Assembly (NCBI GenBank): GCA_020717935.1 | Contig: DYDK01000071.1 | Span: 1 to 8,309, forward strand | Direction of reading: 5' to 3' | Source of the DNA: Desulfocapsa sp. | GTDB taxonomy: Bacteria; Desulfobacterota; Desulfobulbia; Desulfobulbales; Desulfocapsaceae | Length of the DNA: 8,309 bases | Shown: piece after piece, positions 1 to 6,893 of the stretch | Numbering within the stretch: the first letter of the stretch is position 1 | Layout of the letters: each line of letters opens with the position of its first letter | The notes under the pieces: generated by a model | Seen by the model: the letters and a program-made list of their open reading frames with translations, nothing else | The model's database searches: none | What the model was told of the DNA's origin: nothing | Position numbers and translations under genes: made by a program

Positions 1-50
1 TAATTTTTCTGGGTTATGCCCTGCTCCACGCAAATCCATGGTAAATTCTA

Positions 51-453
51 TTATAACCATGTTGCTGAAGATGGCGGCGTAGTGCTTTTATGGGAAACTT
101 CAGTTAGTAATATTACCTCAACCTTATCCATGGCCTGTCGGCAATAAGGGGCGTAAATGGTAAAGAGGACAAACCATTCCAGACGGGAAGTAAAACGAAT
201 GGCAGCCCCCTGCGCGTCCACTCTGATCACTTTGCCCTGTATTTCGCCAATGACAAGGCGACTGTGATTCCCGGTAACTTGTATCTCCGCAACACACTCT
301 GACCCTAATGGCAGAACCTGCCCTCCCTGTACCAACATCCCACTGATACTGATTGACAAGGTCCGCAACAACAACGCAATCGAAGCTCTCTGGCCTCAAG
401 ATAACATCCGTGAAAACGGGGACCCGCAGATTGACCCTTCTTTCTTTTTCCAT
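51..453 (-). pseudogene. PilZ-domain (c-di-GMP receptor) gene, frameshifted
   Basis: The ATG at 453-451 is preceded by an AAGGGA ribosome binding site 7 bases upstream. The first frame gives MEKERRVNLRVPV, with the PilZ RxxxR motif at R6-R10, and stays sensible to Asn34 (354-352). The family pattern then continues in another frame from 353: ISISGMLVQGG, then GKVIRVDAQGAAIRF, the usual last PilZ strands, ending at TAA 53-51. Joining the frames gives N-I-S-I-S-G, a match to the second c-di-GMP motif [D/N]xSxxG, and a protein of about 134 residues, normal for a single-domain PilZ protein. The join needs two extra bases (AATATC instead of AATC), so a loss of one AT from an ATAT tract is the simplest cause. 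PilZ proteins bind cyclic di-GMP and relay it to motility, biofilm or secretion targets. It could be a true pseudogene or a sequencing error; I see no slippery site for programmed frameshifting. The gene is divergent from the Usp gene. Confidence 0.8.
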
Positions 454-515
454 TTCATTTTCCCTTCATTGTAAAAAAAAATCAGCGACAATTCTGTCTC
501 TCATATACAAGAAGA

Positions 516-531
516 GATGATTTTTATCATC
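516..531. repeat. Short perfect inverted repeat in divergent promoter region
   Basis: GATGAT, four T, ATCATC: two 6-base arms around a 4-base spacer, between the divergent PilZ and Usp genes. It lies upstream of the Usp promoter candidate and could be an operator, but a repeat of this size is expected by chance in AT-rich spacers. Confidence 0.25.
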
Positions 532-553
532 CCCTTTGTCAATCCCATTTCTG

Positions 554-581
554 TTGACATTTGCCAGAACAAAACCATAAT
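554..581 (+). promoter_or_regulatory. Sigma70-type promoter candidate for the Usp gene
   Basis: A perfect TTGACA -35 box at 554-559 is followed after 16 bases by CATAAT (576-581), five of six matches to TATAAT. The predicted transcription start near 588 leaves a leader of about 45 bases before the Usp ATG at 632. It is seen by eye only. Confidence 0.6.
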
Positions 582-631
582 ATGAACATATATGGTTCCC
601 GCCTGTCAATTTTCTTCCTTTGTGGCTGCCC

Positions 632-1561
632 ATGAAAAAACTCATCCTCCTTGCAGTTGATGGCTCCATCTCTTCCAGTCAATCACTGGAGTATGTCGCC
701 TTGCTCTTTGCTGAACAGCCGGAGATCCATTTTCATCTTATGACCTGTGTCAGTGGGGGTGACAGCGTCGTTCCGGCGGCCGTTGACAGCCGGAACTCTC
801 TGCTCCCTGATACGCCGGGCATCGGCAGAAAAAGACAGATAGCCAAACGCTATCTCCAGCAGGCGATTGACAAGCTCATTCGCCTGCGTATTGCTCCTGA
901 ACGCATTCATGATTCGATAGAGGCATCGGGACAGGATATTGCTGTCACCATTCAGCGCCAGTCTGAACGACTCCAGGTGGACAGCATTCTGGTTGGACGC
1001 AGGGGGATGGGCGCCCTCAGCGAGATGCTTTTAGGGTCGGTCTCGGCCGCCTTGCTCAAAAAATGCCATGAAATTCCCCTCTGGATTCTTGACGGTGAAG
1101 TCCAAAATCAAAATTTTTTAGTGCCGGTTGACGGCTCTTTGCCTTCTCTGCTTGCCATTGATCATCTGGCCCATATCATGGAAGGGCGAGGAGACATTCA
1201 GCTGCATCTTTTTCATTGTCATCAACTTTTGGGAAAAAAGATCGGTCCGGTTCCCTCATCGTTTTATCACCTCTGGGAGAAAGACTGGTGTGATCGTTAT
1301 TTAAGCAATGACGATCATATTTTCCACGGTCCGACGCAACTTCTGCTGGAGGCTGGAATTCCTTCGTCGAATATTATTCCTTTGCCGGAAACGACGGATA
1401 TAGAAGCGGCGCACAGTATTATTCGTCAGGCCCATCTCTATCAATGTGGAACCATTGTCTTTGGCCGGCGGGGTGACGGGACAGCCAAGGGGCTCTTGGG
1501 CGGAGTCTCTGATCGCACCCTTAAACATGCTGAAAACATTGCCTTCTGGTTAATCGGCTAG
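632..1561 (+). CDS. Tandem universal stress protein (two UspA domains)
   Basis: 309 residues made of two Usp domains in tandem (about 1-152 and 160-309). Domain 1 opens with MKKLILLAVDGS, carrying the nucleotide-binding Asp10, and has the full ATP-binding motif GxxGx9G[ST]: GRRGMG from G122, closing with GS at 135-136. Domain 2 opens with VPVDGS (Asp167) and has GRRGDG from G278, but the end of the motif reads GGVS, so the G-[ST] spacing is degenerate and ATP binding there is doubtful. Usp proteins are cytoplasmic and help cells survive starvation, oxidants and respiratory stress. The start is the ATG at 632, where the protein begins like a Usp; a TTG at 620 would add four unrelated residues. 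No clear Shine-Dalgarno is visible. The gene is monocistronic, with its own promoter candidate, and converges with the M16 protease gene. Confidence 0.93.
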   Translation: MKKLILLAVDGSISSSQSLEYVALLFAEQPEIHFHLMTCVSGGDSVVPAAVDSRNSLLPDTPGIGRKRQIAKRYLQQAIDKLIRLRIAPERIHDSIEASGQDIAVTIQRQSERLQVDSILVGRRGMGALSEMLLGSVSAALLKKCHEIPLWILDGEVQNQNFLVPVDGSLPSLLAIDHLAHIMEGRGDIQLHLFHCHQLLGKKIGPVPSSFYHLWEKDWCDRYLSNDDHIFHGPTQLLLEAGIPSSNIIPLPETTDIEAAHSIIRQAHLYQCGTIVFGRRGDGTAKGLLGGVSDRTLKHAENIAFWLIG

Positions 1562-1584
1562 CCGAATGCCAATCGATTGCAGAA

Positions 1585-1733
1585 TATAGAGCCTCTTGCA
1601 AAATGATCTTTTCGCCCAATCTGTTCGTTATGCTCAAAATTTTATCCTCGGAATATCAACTATATGCCTGCGGTAAAATTTTTCGCATGCCTCGATCTTG
1701 AGCGAAAATCTTCATTTTGCAAGAGGCTCTATA
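1585..1733. mobile_element. MITE-like dispersed element, copy A (149 bp)
   Basis: Perfect 22-bp terminal inverted repeats (1585-1606 and 1712-1733, starting TATAGAGCCTCTTGC) bound a non-coding 149-bp unit. Both ends are flanked by TA, as expected if a TA target was duplicated on insertion (mariner/IS630 style; inference). The inner part 1595-1723, read on the minus strand, aligns without gaps to 5805-5933 with 105 of 129 identical bases by my hand count. It fills the gap between the convergent Usp and M16 genes, ending 2 bases from the M16 stop, and its hairpin potential may let it act as a terminator for both. No transposase is present in the element. Confidence 0.8.
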
Positions 1734-1735
1734 GG

Positions 1736-4615
1736 TTATAGTTTTTTCTCGGGAACGATCAGTATCTGAGCGGCCTTGCTCGGATGAAGATATTCGGTGG
1801 CCAGGGCTGACAAGTGTTCCGTTCTTACTTCATTAAATCCTGAAAGTATTGTGGCTGGCCACTGAAGCTGCTGCGGATGTCGTGAAGACAGGGACAGCAC
1901 CGAGTTCAACCAGTAGCCGTTTGTCCGCACCAAGTCTTTGAGCGAAGTGAGCATGGGGGCCTTGGCCCGTTCCAACTCTTCACTGCTGATTCCTGTCTCT
2001 CTCAATTCATTAGCCACCTGCATCACGGCCTTGGCCAGGGTGTCAATTTGATCTGGAGCAACAATTAACTGGGCCCGCAAGATGCCATAGTCGGCGTAAA
2101 TCCGGCTCGGATGATTGGAAACTTCGGGGGAATAGGTGGCCCCTAATTGCTCGCGAATGACTTTCCGCAAACGATCGGCAAAGACTTCGGTCAACAGATA
2201 CAAGCGGCGGGTTCGGTCTATATCCCAAAAATCAGCAGTGGGCCAGGCAACTACCAGCATTGCCTTGTCAATGGATGAGGGGGCAGTCAGGCGCAGGGTT
2301 TTACCAGCCGGAAAATGAATGGGCTTGCTCTTCGGTACAGCTTGATTGCGTTGGCCCAGCGGGGCCAGGGTCGTGGTGACCAGTTCACGCATGTGCTTGA
2401 GATCAAAATCGCCAACGACGGTGACTTCAAGCCCCTCAACTGTAAACGCCGGTTGCAGCCAGACACGAATCTGTTCGGCCTGCAAAGAAGAGAATTCTTT
2501 CCAGGAGGGTAGGCCAAATGTGGGATTGCCGCCTGCCAGAAAGGACTCGCCTGACAACTTCATCACCCCTGACACATCTTGTTCCATCTGTTTATACATA
2601 TTTGCAAATCCCTGCATGGCCTTGCTGTATGCTTCGTCCCGCACGGTAAAATCTATAAGACGGGCCTGCAGGAGTTGAAAGAGCAACTCAAGATCACTGG
2701 TGATTGCAGAACCTCGTAAAATACAACTTTCCTCACCCATCTTGAATGTAAGTTTTACCGTACTGCCAGCTACTATTCTGTCAAGTTCGGAGCGGGTGAA
2801 CTGGCCGGTGCCGGAGTTTTCAATCACCTGTTCCGCCAGTATAGCCAGCCCTGGATGCGGTTCCCCCTGTTTTCCCGTGCCAAAATTGGCTGTAACCTGG
2901 ACTTCATTGTTCTGAAATGTGGTGGGCTTCAAGTTGACAATAATCCCGTTGGCCAGAGTGAGTCGATGTGCCTGAATTGCAGGCAACGACTGCTCCTGCG
3001 GAGGACGGGGATCAGCCGCAAGGTGTAGATAGGGAAAGGTCAAATCCGTGGTGCTCGCCTGTGAGAGAGAGAGCTTGCGGCTGGTGGCCTCGTCATAGGC
3101 CTTCTTGATCTGTAAGCGGGGATCATCGCCAGAAAGAGTGGCATTCCCTGCAACGATAACCAACCGTGCTGGATGCTGCCAAATCATCTGCAAGGCGGAT
3201 TGCAAGTCCTGGGAGGTCATGGCTGTAACCAGGGGCGAAAGTACTTCTTTTTCCTGCTGCGGAGAGAGCAACACCTTGTTGTCATTGAGATTGCGGATAA
3301 GGTTGGCAGCCAGCTTCTGACTATCACGGGTACCTGCGGTAAGCACTGCCGCATCAAGCTCGGAGAGGAGTTCCTTTTGTATCCGTTGTAGCTCCTGCTG
3401 GCTAAAGCCCTGTGCCAATGCCTGTCGCAGTATCTGATCAATCTCGTTCAACGCCGGTTGCCATTTGTCAGCATCGGTTGTGACGCTTAACGCCCCGTAG
3501 CCAATCCGGCCTGAAAATACACCGCTATAAGCCGTGCCAGCTGTAAACGGGGTCTCCTTTTTTTCTAAAAGCTGTTCCAGCCGATACTGAATAAGGCGAT
3601 TGGCTGCGGTGGTATGGACTATTTGCCGTTGCAGGGCCAGAGAGTCATTCTTTTCTGACTCATTCCACACGGTTTCTAAGGTGAGTTCTGTAAAGCCCAT
3701 TTCTGGTTCATGATGATACAAAAAATCCGGCCCTGTGTGATTCACCTGTCCCCACTGCGGACAGTCTGGCATGGTACCTGTCCCCTGCAAGCCTTTGAAT
3801 TGATCGTGTATCAGAGGTTTCACCTGGGCCGGATCAAAGTCGCCGACCATCACCAGAATCATCTTTTCCGGTCGGTACCAGGCATCATAAAAGGCTTTTA
3901 TCTCTTTGTGATCGGCCTTGTTTAAGGTGTCAGGTATGCCAATGGGCATTCGTTCCGGGATTCGGCTACCCCGCATGGTAAAGGCCATCTCCGCCACATG
4001 TGTCCGATACTCAACCGAGTCTCGCGCTCGTTTTTCCGAAAGAATAACCCCGCGCTCCCGCTCGATTTCAGAGGATAATAACAAAGCCCCACGGGCATAA
4101 TCAGCCATCACCAGCAAGCCCTTGCTCAGTTCGTCCTGGCTGGCCCCGGGTAACAGGAGATGATAAACGGTTTCGTCAAAGCTGGTATGGGCATTGGTGT
4201 CACCGCCATAGCTCATGCCAATGGACTGAAAATAGTCAATCAAGGCTCCGGGCGGAAAATGGGTGGTGCCATTAAAAACCATGTGTTCCAAAAAATGGGC
4301 CAGGCCTTGCTGCTGGTCAGTTTCATACAGAGATCCGGTCTGCACATTGAGAAACATCGCCACCCGCCCTTTGGGTTCCTGATTTTTGAGCAAAATGAAG
4401 CGAAAACCGTTATCAAGACGACCAAAAATGAGAGCCGGATCCGGTGAAAGCTCGCTCTTTTCATGGGGCCAGAGAGTGGAGTTGCATGGTTGTTCCTGGT
4501 TGAGAACAGGGGCTATCTTTGGGGAGAGTTCTGGAGTGGCCTCCTGAGTAAGTCCTAAACTCACAGTAAAAAGTACAAAGAGAGGTGAAAAAAACAGCCT
4601 TGTGATCCATTTCAT
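1736..4615 (-). CDS. Exported M16 family zinc metalloprotease (PqqL/insulinase-like)
   Basis: 959 residues, close to E. coli PqqL (about 930). The N-terminus MKWITRLFFSPLFVLFTVSLGL is a classic signal peptide, so the enzyme should act in the periplasm. The inverted zinc motif HxxEH is H107-FL-E110-H111, and the third ligand is Glu187 in EIERERGVILSEK, 75 residues after His111, within the family's HxxEHx74-76E. The C-terminal half is the second, non-catalytic M16 domain and keeps the substrate-binding Arg821-x6-Tyr828 pair (IREQLGATYS), spaced as in insulin-degrading enzyme. M16 enzymes enclose and degrade peptides in a clamshell chamber. I chose ATG 4615: it starts the signal peptide and has AAGGGC 7 bases upstream. 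An ATG at 4678 would put 21 residues before the signal and has no ribosome binding site. Function in the cell (peptide turnover versus processing of a particular partner) is not shown by the neighbours. Confidence 0.93.
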   Translation of the reverse strand: MKWITRLFFSPLFVLFTVSLGLTQEATPELSPKIAPVLNQEQPCNSTLWPHEKSELSPDPALIFGRLDNGFRFILLKNQEPKGRVAMFLNVQTGSLYETDQQQGLAHFLEHMVFNGTTHFPPGALIDYFQSIGMSYGGDTNAHTSFDETVYHLLLPGASQDELSKGLLVMADYARGALLLSSEIERERGVILSEKRARDSVEYRTHVAEMAFTMRGSRIPERMPIGIPDTLNKADHKEIKAFYDAWYRPEKMILVMVGDFDPAQVKPLIHDQFKGLQGTGTMPDCPQWGQVNHTGPDFLYHHEPEMGFTELTLETVWNESEKNDSLALQRQIVHTTAANRLIQYRLEQLLEKKETPFTAGTAYSGVFSGRIGYGALSVTTDADKWQPALNEIDQILRQALAQGFSQQELQRIQKELLSELDAAVLTAGTRDSQKLAANLIRNLNDNKVLLSPQQEKEVLSPLVTAMTSQDLQSALQMIWQHPARLVIVAGNATLSGDDPRLQIKKAYDEATSRKLSLSQASTTDLTFPYLHLAADPRPPQEQSLPAIQAHRLTLANGIIVNLKPTTFQNNEVQVTANFGTGKQGEPHPGLAILAEQVIENSGTGQFTRSELDRIVAGSTVKLTFKMGEESCILRGSAITSDLELLFQLLQARLIDFTVRDEAYSKAMQGFANMYKQMEQDVSGVMKLSGESFLAGGNPTFGLPSWKEFSSLQAEQIRVWLQPAFTVEGLEVTVVGDFDLKHMRELVTTTLAPLGQRNQAVPKSKPIHFPAGKTLRLTAPSSIDKAMLVVAWPTADFWDIDRTRRLYLLTEVFADRLRKVIREQLGATYSPEVSNHPSRIYADYGILRAQLIVAPDQIDTLAKAVMQVANELRETGISSEELERAKAPMLTSLKDLVRTNGYWLNSVLSLSSRHPQQLQWPATILSGFNEVRTEHLSALATEYLHPSKAAQILIVPEKKL

Positions 4616-4660
4616 AATTAGCCCTTGCAGAATAGGTGTATGGAAGTTAGTTATCATGCA

Positions 4661-4693
4661 AACTCGTTCATGCCGCATTTCAACGAATGAGTT
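4661..4693. repeat. Imperfect inverted repeat upstream of the M16 gene
   Basis: AACTCGTTC (4661-4669) and GAATGAGTT (4685-4693) pair in 8 of 9 positions across a 15-base spacer, in the leader of the M16 gene. It could be an operator or leader hairpin. The evidence is weak. Confidence 0.25.
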
Positions 4694-4732
4694 GTTTCCG
4701 ATTTCTTCACTTGCCTGAATGACGGTTTCCCA

Positions 4733-4762
4733 TTGATAGCAGCAACAAAAGAAATCTATTCT
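4733..4762 (+). promoter_or_regulatory. Weak promoter candidate for the SDR gene
   Basis: TTGATA (4733-4738) and TATTCT (4757-4762) are 18 bases apart, five of six and four of six matches to sigma70 boxes, upstream of the SDR start at 4836. The reverse strand over the same bases reads TAGAAT, a possible -10 for the divergent M16 gene, so the two promoters may overlap. Seen by eye only. Confidence 0.3.
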
Positions 4763-4835
4763 ATATCCTGCGGACTGAAATACAAGGGAAGAATTTTTCT
4801 CAAACTTATTTCAAAATCATCAATACGGTGTTTTC

Positions 4836-5663
4836 ATGCAACTCTCCGGTAAAACCGCCCTGATTCCCGGGGCATCACGACCCGTTGGTCGGGCTATTGC
4901 CCGTAAGCTGGCCAGAGAAGGGGTTCAATTGATACTCCCCGTCTTTGATTGGCCCGAATCCATTGAGGAGATGGAGCAGGAATTGAGCGAATCAGGGTTT
5001 CAGTATTTGAGTCTCTCTGTGGATCTGCGTCAGCGGGAGCAGGTACGGGCTATGATAGCGGAGATTGAGCAACGATTCGGAGCCCTTCATATTGTGATCA
5101 ATAACATCGAGCGAGGCGGCATGCCGATCGTTCATGGCTCTTACGACCATAAGCATAATCATGAACAATGGAAGCTGGAGATTGACACCACCATCACGGC
5201 CAAGTGGCTATTGTTTCATCACTGTCTTCCCTTGATGCAACAATCAGGAACAGGGGCCATTGTCAATATCTCCTCCATTGCCGCCATAACCGGTAGAAGC
5301 GGCCCGGCCTCCTTTTTATTTAATGATGCTTACAGCGCGGCTAACCGTGCCATTGCTTCTTTTACGGAAATCTGGGCCCGAGAGGCCGCTCCCAGCATTC
5401 GTGTGAATGAGTTGATGCTGGGTTTGATTCAAGGGCGACATGGGGAAGGAACACGAGGATGGGCAGCGATGACACACGAGGAAAAACAGGCATTGCGAAA
5501 TCATACCCTTTTACAACGCACGGGAACTCCTGAAGAAGTGGCGAACGCCGTGCTTTTTCTGATACGAGATGCTGATTTTATGACTGGCAGCGTCCTGCGC
5601 ATGGACGGCGGGTATTGTCTGGGCGGGGCCGAGGTCCCTGATATGCCACAGGGGATTTTATAA
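4836..5663 (+). CDS. Short-chain dehydrogenase/reductase-like protein lacking the catalytic Lys
   Basis: 275 residues with the overall SDR (FabG-like) Rossmann layout. Visible landmarks are the nucleotide-binding loop PGASRPVG (11-18, usually TGxxxGIG, so Thr is Pro here), Asp63 of the VDL strand end, NNIE (89-92, usually NNAG), the serine in NISS (Ser147), Tyr166 in DAYSAANRA, and the C-terminal GSVLRMDGGY. The active-site YxxxK reads Y166-SAA-N170: the catalytic lysine is Asn (codon AAC). The Ser-to-Tyr distance is 19 rather than the usual 13, so a small insertion lies before the Tyr. The fold and NAD(P) site are probably kept, but normal oxidoreductase activity is doubtful. It may be a divergent enzyme or a binding or regulatory protein. 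The ATG at 4836 has no strong ribosome binding site. The gene stands alone, divergent from M16, and ends before a strong terminator. Confidence 0.88.
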   Translation: MQLSGKTALIPGASRPVGRAIARKLAREGVQLILPVFDWPESIEEMEQELSESGFQYLSLSVDLRQREQVRAMIAEIEQRFGALHIVINNIERGGMPIVHGSYDHKHNHEQWKLEIDTTITAKWLLFHHCLPLMQQSGTGAIVNISSIAAITGRSGPASFLFNDAYSAANRAIASFTEIWAREAAPSIRVNELMLGLIQGRHGEGTRGWAAMTHEEKQALRNHTLLQRTGTPEEVANAVLFLIRDADFMTGSVLRMDGGYCLGGAEVPDMPQGIL

Positions 5664-5718
5664 CCGATAATGAAAAAGAGTAGTTTCTCCACCACTTGTT
5701 GAAGAGAAACGAAACGGG

Positions 5719-5775
5719 ATACAAACGAAAAAACGGCCTGTTAGTTTAACCAACAGGCCGTTTTTTCGTTTGTAT
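5719..5775 (+). terminator. Perfect 24-bp rho-independent terminator after the SDR gene
   Basis: Arms 5719-5742 and 5752-5775 are exact reverse complements around a 9-base loop. The GC core is ACGGCCTGTT, flanked by A6/T6, so either strand yields a hairpin followed by a U run. It sits 55 bases after the SDR stop and can also stop transcription arriving from the minus-strand lipoprotein gene. Confidence 0.93.
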
Positions 5776-5804
5776 TGTATGAGTTAACCACTATCTGGGG
5801 GGGG

Positions 5805-5933
5805 CTTGAAAAATGAGGATTTTGGTTCAAAATCAAGGCCCGCGAAAAAAATTATCGCTGGAATATAGTTGATATTCCGATGATAAAAATTTGAGCATAC
5901 CGCAGAGTTTGGACGAAGAGACCATCTTTCAAG
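5805..5933. mobile_element. MITE-like dispersed element, copy B (129 bp)
   Basis: This stretch matches the reverse complement of 1595-1723 without gaps, about 81% by hand count, including an identical 18-base core at 5863-5880 (same as 1648-1665 on the other strand). Its ends, CTTGAAAAATGA and its imperfect complement finishing CTTTCAAG, are diverged terminal inverted repeats. The outer 10 bases found at each end of copy A are absent. It is non-coding and lies between the SDR terminator and the lipoprotein stop, like copy A in a convergent gap. A run of eight G lies just before it. Confidence 0.78.
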
Positions 5934-5952
5934 GTACCCATTGATTTAATCA

Positions 5953-6330
5953 TCAGCCACCACAAGAGCCTTGGGGCAGTATTTCAATGGAGTGGGCATT
6001 GTTTTGCTCGCCATTGATGGTATAAATGACCTGTACCGGATCATATTTGCGAACATCTTTCAGTGCCCCGCCTTTCACTGGAGTTTGCGGGGAAAATTTC
6101 AAGGTCATCACCTGTCCTTTGGGCGGGGCGATCACCATAGTGCCTTCTGTGAGGGAAATATCTTGTAGCTTGCCTTTCAGTATCTGACTGCTTCCCTGAA
6201 TTTTCGCACTGGTCGCTCCCTTTTCAGAGTTACAGGCAGAGGTGAGAAGGAAAAAGGAACACAAAAGCACGAGCACTCCTCCATTGACCATACGAAATCC
6301 ATTCACCCATCGTTGAGGTACAGAAAACAT
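5953..6330 (-). CDS. Small predicted lipoprotein, DUF5666-like
   Basis: 125 residues. The ATG at 6330 is chosen because AAAGGAGG lies 5 bases upstream (6336-6343). The N-terminus has a basic stretch, a hydrophobic core (VLVLLCSFFLL) and a lipobox-like LTSA-C33, so it is probably lipidated at Cys33 and held at a membrane; Thr at -3 is not ideal. The mature part (about 50-117) reads as a small beta domain, LKGKLQDISLTEGTMVI...LKFSPQTPV...DVRKYDPVQVIYTINGEQNNAHSIEIL, resembling the DUF5666 / OB-like pattern of a T-x-V strand, a 'V-x-V' strand and a closing A-x-x-I strand. That family assignment is from memory of the pattern, not a search. The protein ends in GSCGG with a free Cys123, which could bind metal or be modified. 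No function is known. It appears monocistronic. Confidence 0.75.
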   Translation of the reverse strand: MFSVPQRWVNGFRMVNGGVLVLLCSFFLLTSACNSEKGATSAKIQGSSQILKGKLQDISLTEGTMVIAPPKGQVMTLKFSPQTPVKGGALKDVRKYDPVQVIYTINGEQNNAHSIEILPQGSCGG

Positions 6331-6515
6331 GGCGTCCTCCTTTCATTATTGTGATTGTTTTATGCTGAAAATTGGGGATCAGCACACTAAATTGAGGTGA
6401 TTTTTAAATGAGTGGTGGATTTTCAACAACTACATTAATAGCTTTTTTTGAAAGTGGATTAAAGGGGCAGTATGTGAGAAGGATATAAAAGAGCCTTGTC
6501 TCGTCTCCCGATGGT

Positions 6516-6770
6516 CTAAATCTCTACAGCCCACACCGGAATATGGTGCAGGATATAATTTTGTACCGCTGCCTGTTGCTCTTCCTTCGGCCCTGGGCCA
6601 ATTGTCTGAATAAGTTCTTCAAAATCAAACCAGCAGAGCTCTCGTTCATCATGATTATAGACTGTCAGGATGCGCCGGTTTTGCTGATGGACATTTTCTT
6701 CCTCCTGGATTGCCGCCACGAGTTGAGAGGCCTCCTGAAAAGAGAGATAGTGTTCTTGGTCCTCAACCAT
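6516..6770 (-). CDS. Hypothetical 84-residue acidic protein
   Basis: I do not recognise this protein. It starts at ATG 6770 with GTGGAGG about 9 bases upstream, a good ribosome binding site, which is the main support for it being real. It is acidic and rich in Glu and Gln, with no signal peptide and no membrane segment, so it is likely cytoplasmic. A likely helix covers about 10-30 (FQEASQLVAAIQEEENVHQQ), followed by a short strand pattern (RRILTVYNHDERELCWFDFEEL) and a second helix (about 62-75). A single Cys precedes Trp-Phe. The next gene downstream on the same strand is the lipoprotein, 185 bases away, so co-transcription is possible but not supported by close spacing. Confidence 0.6.
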   Translation of the reverse strand: MVEDQEHYLSFQEASQLVAAIQEEENVHQQNRRILTVYNHDERELCWFDFEELIQTIGPGPKEEQQAAVQNYILHHIPVWAVEI

Positions 6771-6817
6771 TTGTATGTGCCTCCACTCTTATGAAGAGAT
6801 TGTAACGATTAAAACAC

Positions 6818-6853
6818 AAAAAGGCGAGATGGAACAATCCATTCGCCTTTTTT
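6818..6853 (-). terminator. Rho-independent terminator after rpmB
   Basis: Arms 6818-6833 and 6838-6852 (core AGGCGA / TCGCCT then ATGGA / TCCAT) pair with a single bulged G around an ACAA loop. Read on the minus strand the hairpin ends in a five-T run, 41 bases past the rpmB stop. The A/T-flanked stem also works on the plus strand. Confidence 0.88.
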
Positions 6854-6893
6854 CATAATTTTTGAAAAAGCCTTGAAGCATCTGTCAGAGGCA

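Noticed and set aside
2315..3391. Several 65-110 codon plus-strand frames opposite the M16 gene
   Set aside because: They are antisense shadows of a well-supported protease and show no family features or ribosome binding sites.
4616..4678. Longer start for the M16 protease at 4678
   Set aside because: It would bury the signal peptide behind 21 residues and has no Shine-Dalgarno.
5683..5710. GTTTCTC / GAGAAAC inverted pair after the SDR stop
   Set aside because: Seven-base arms with a 14-base spacer and no T run; the strong terminator just downstream explains termination.
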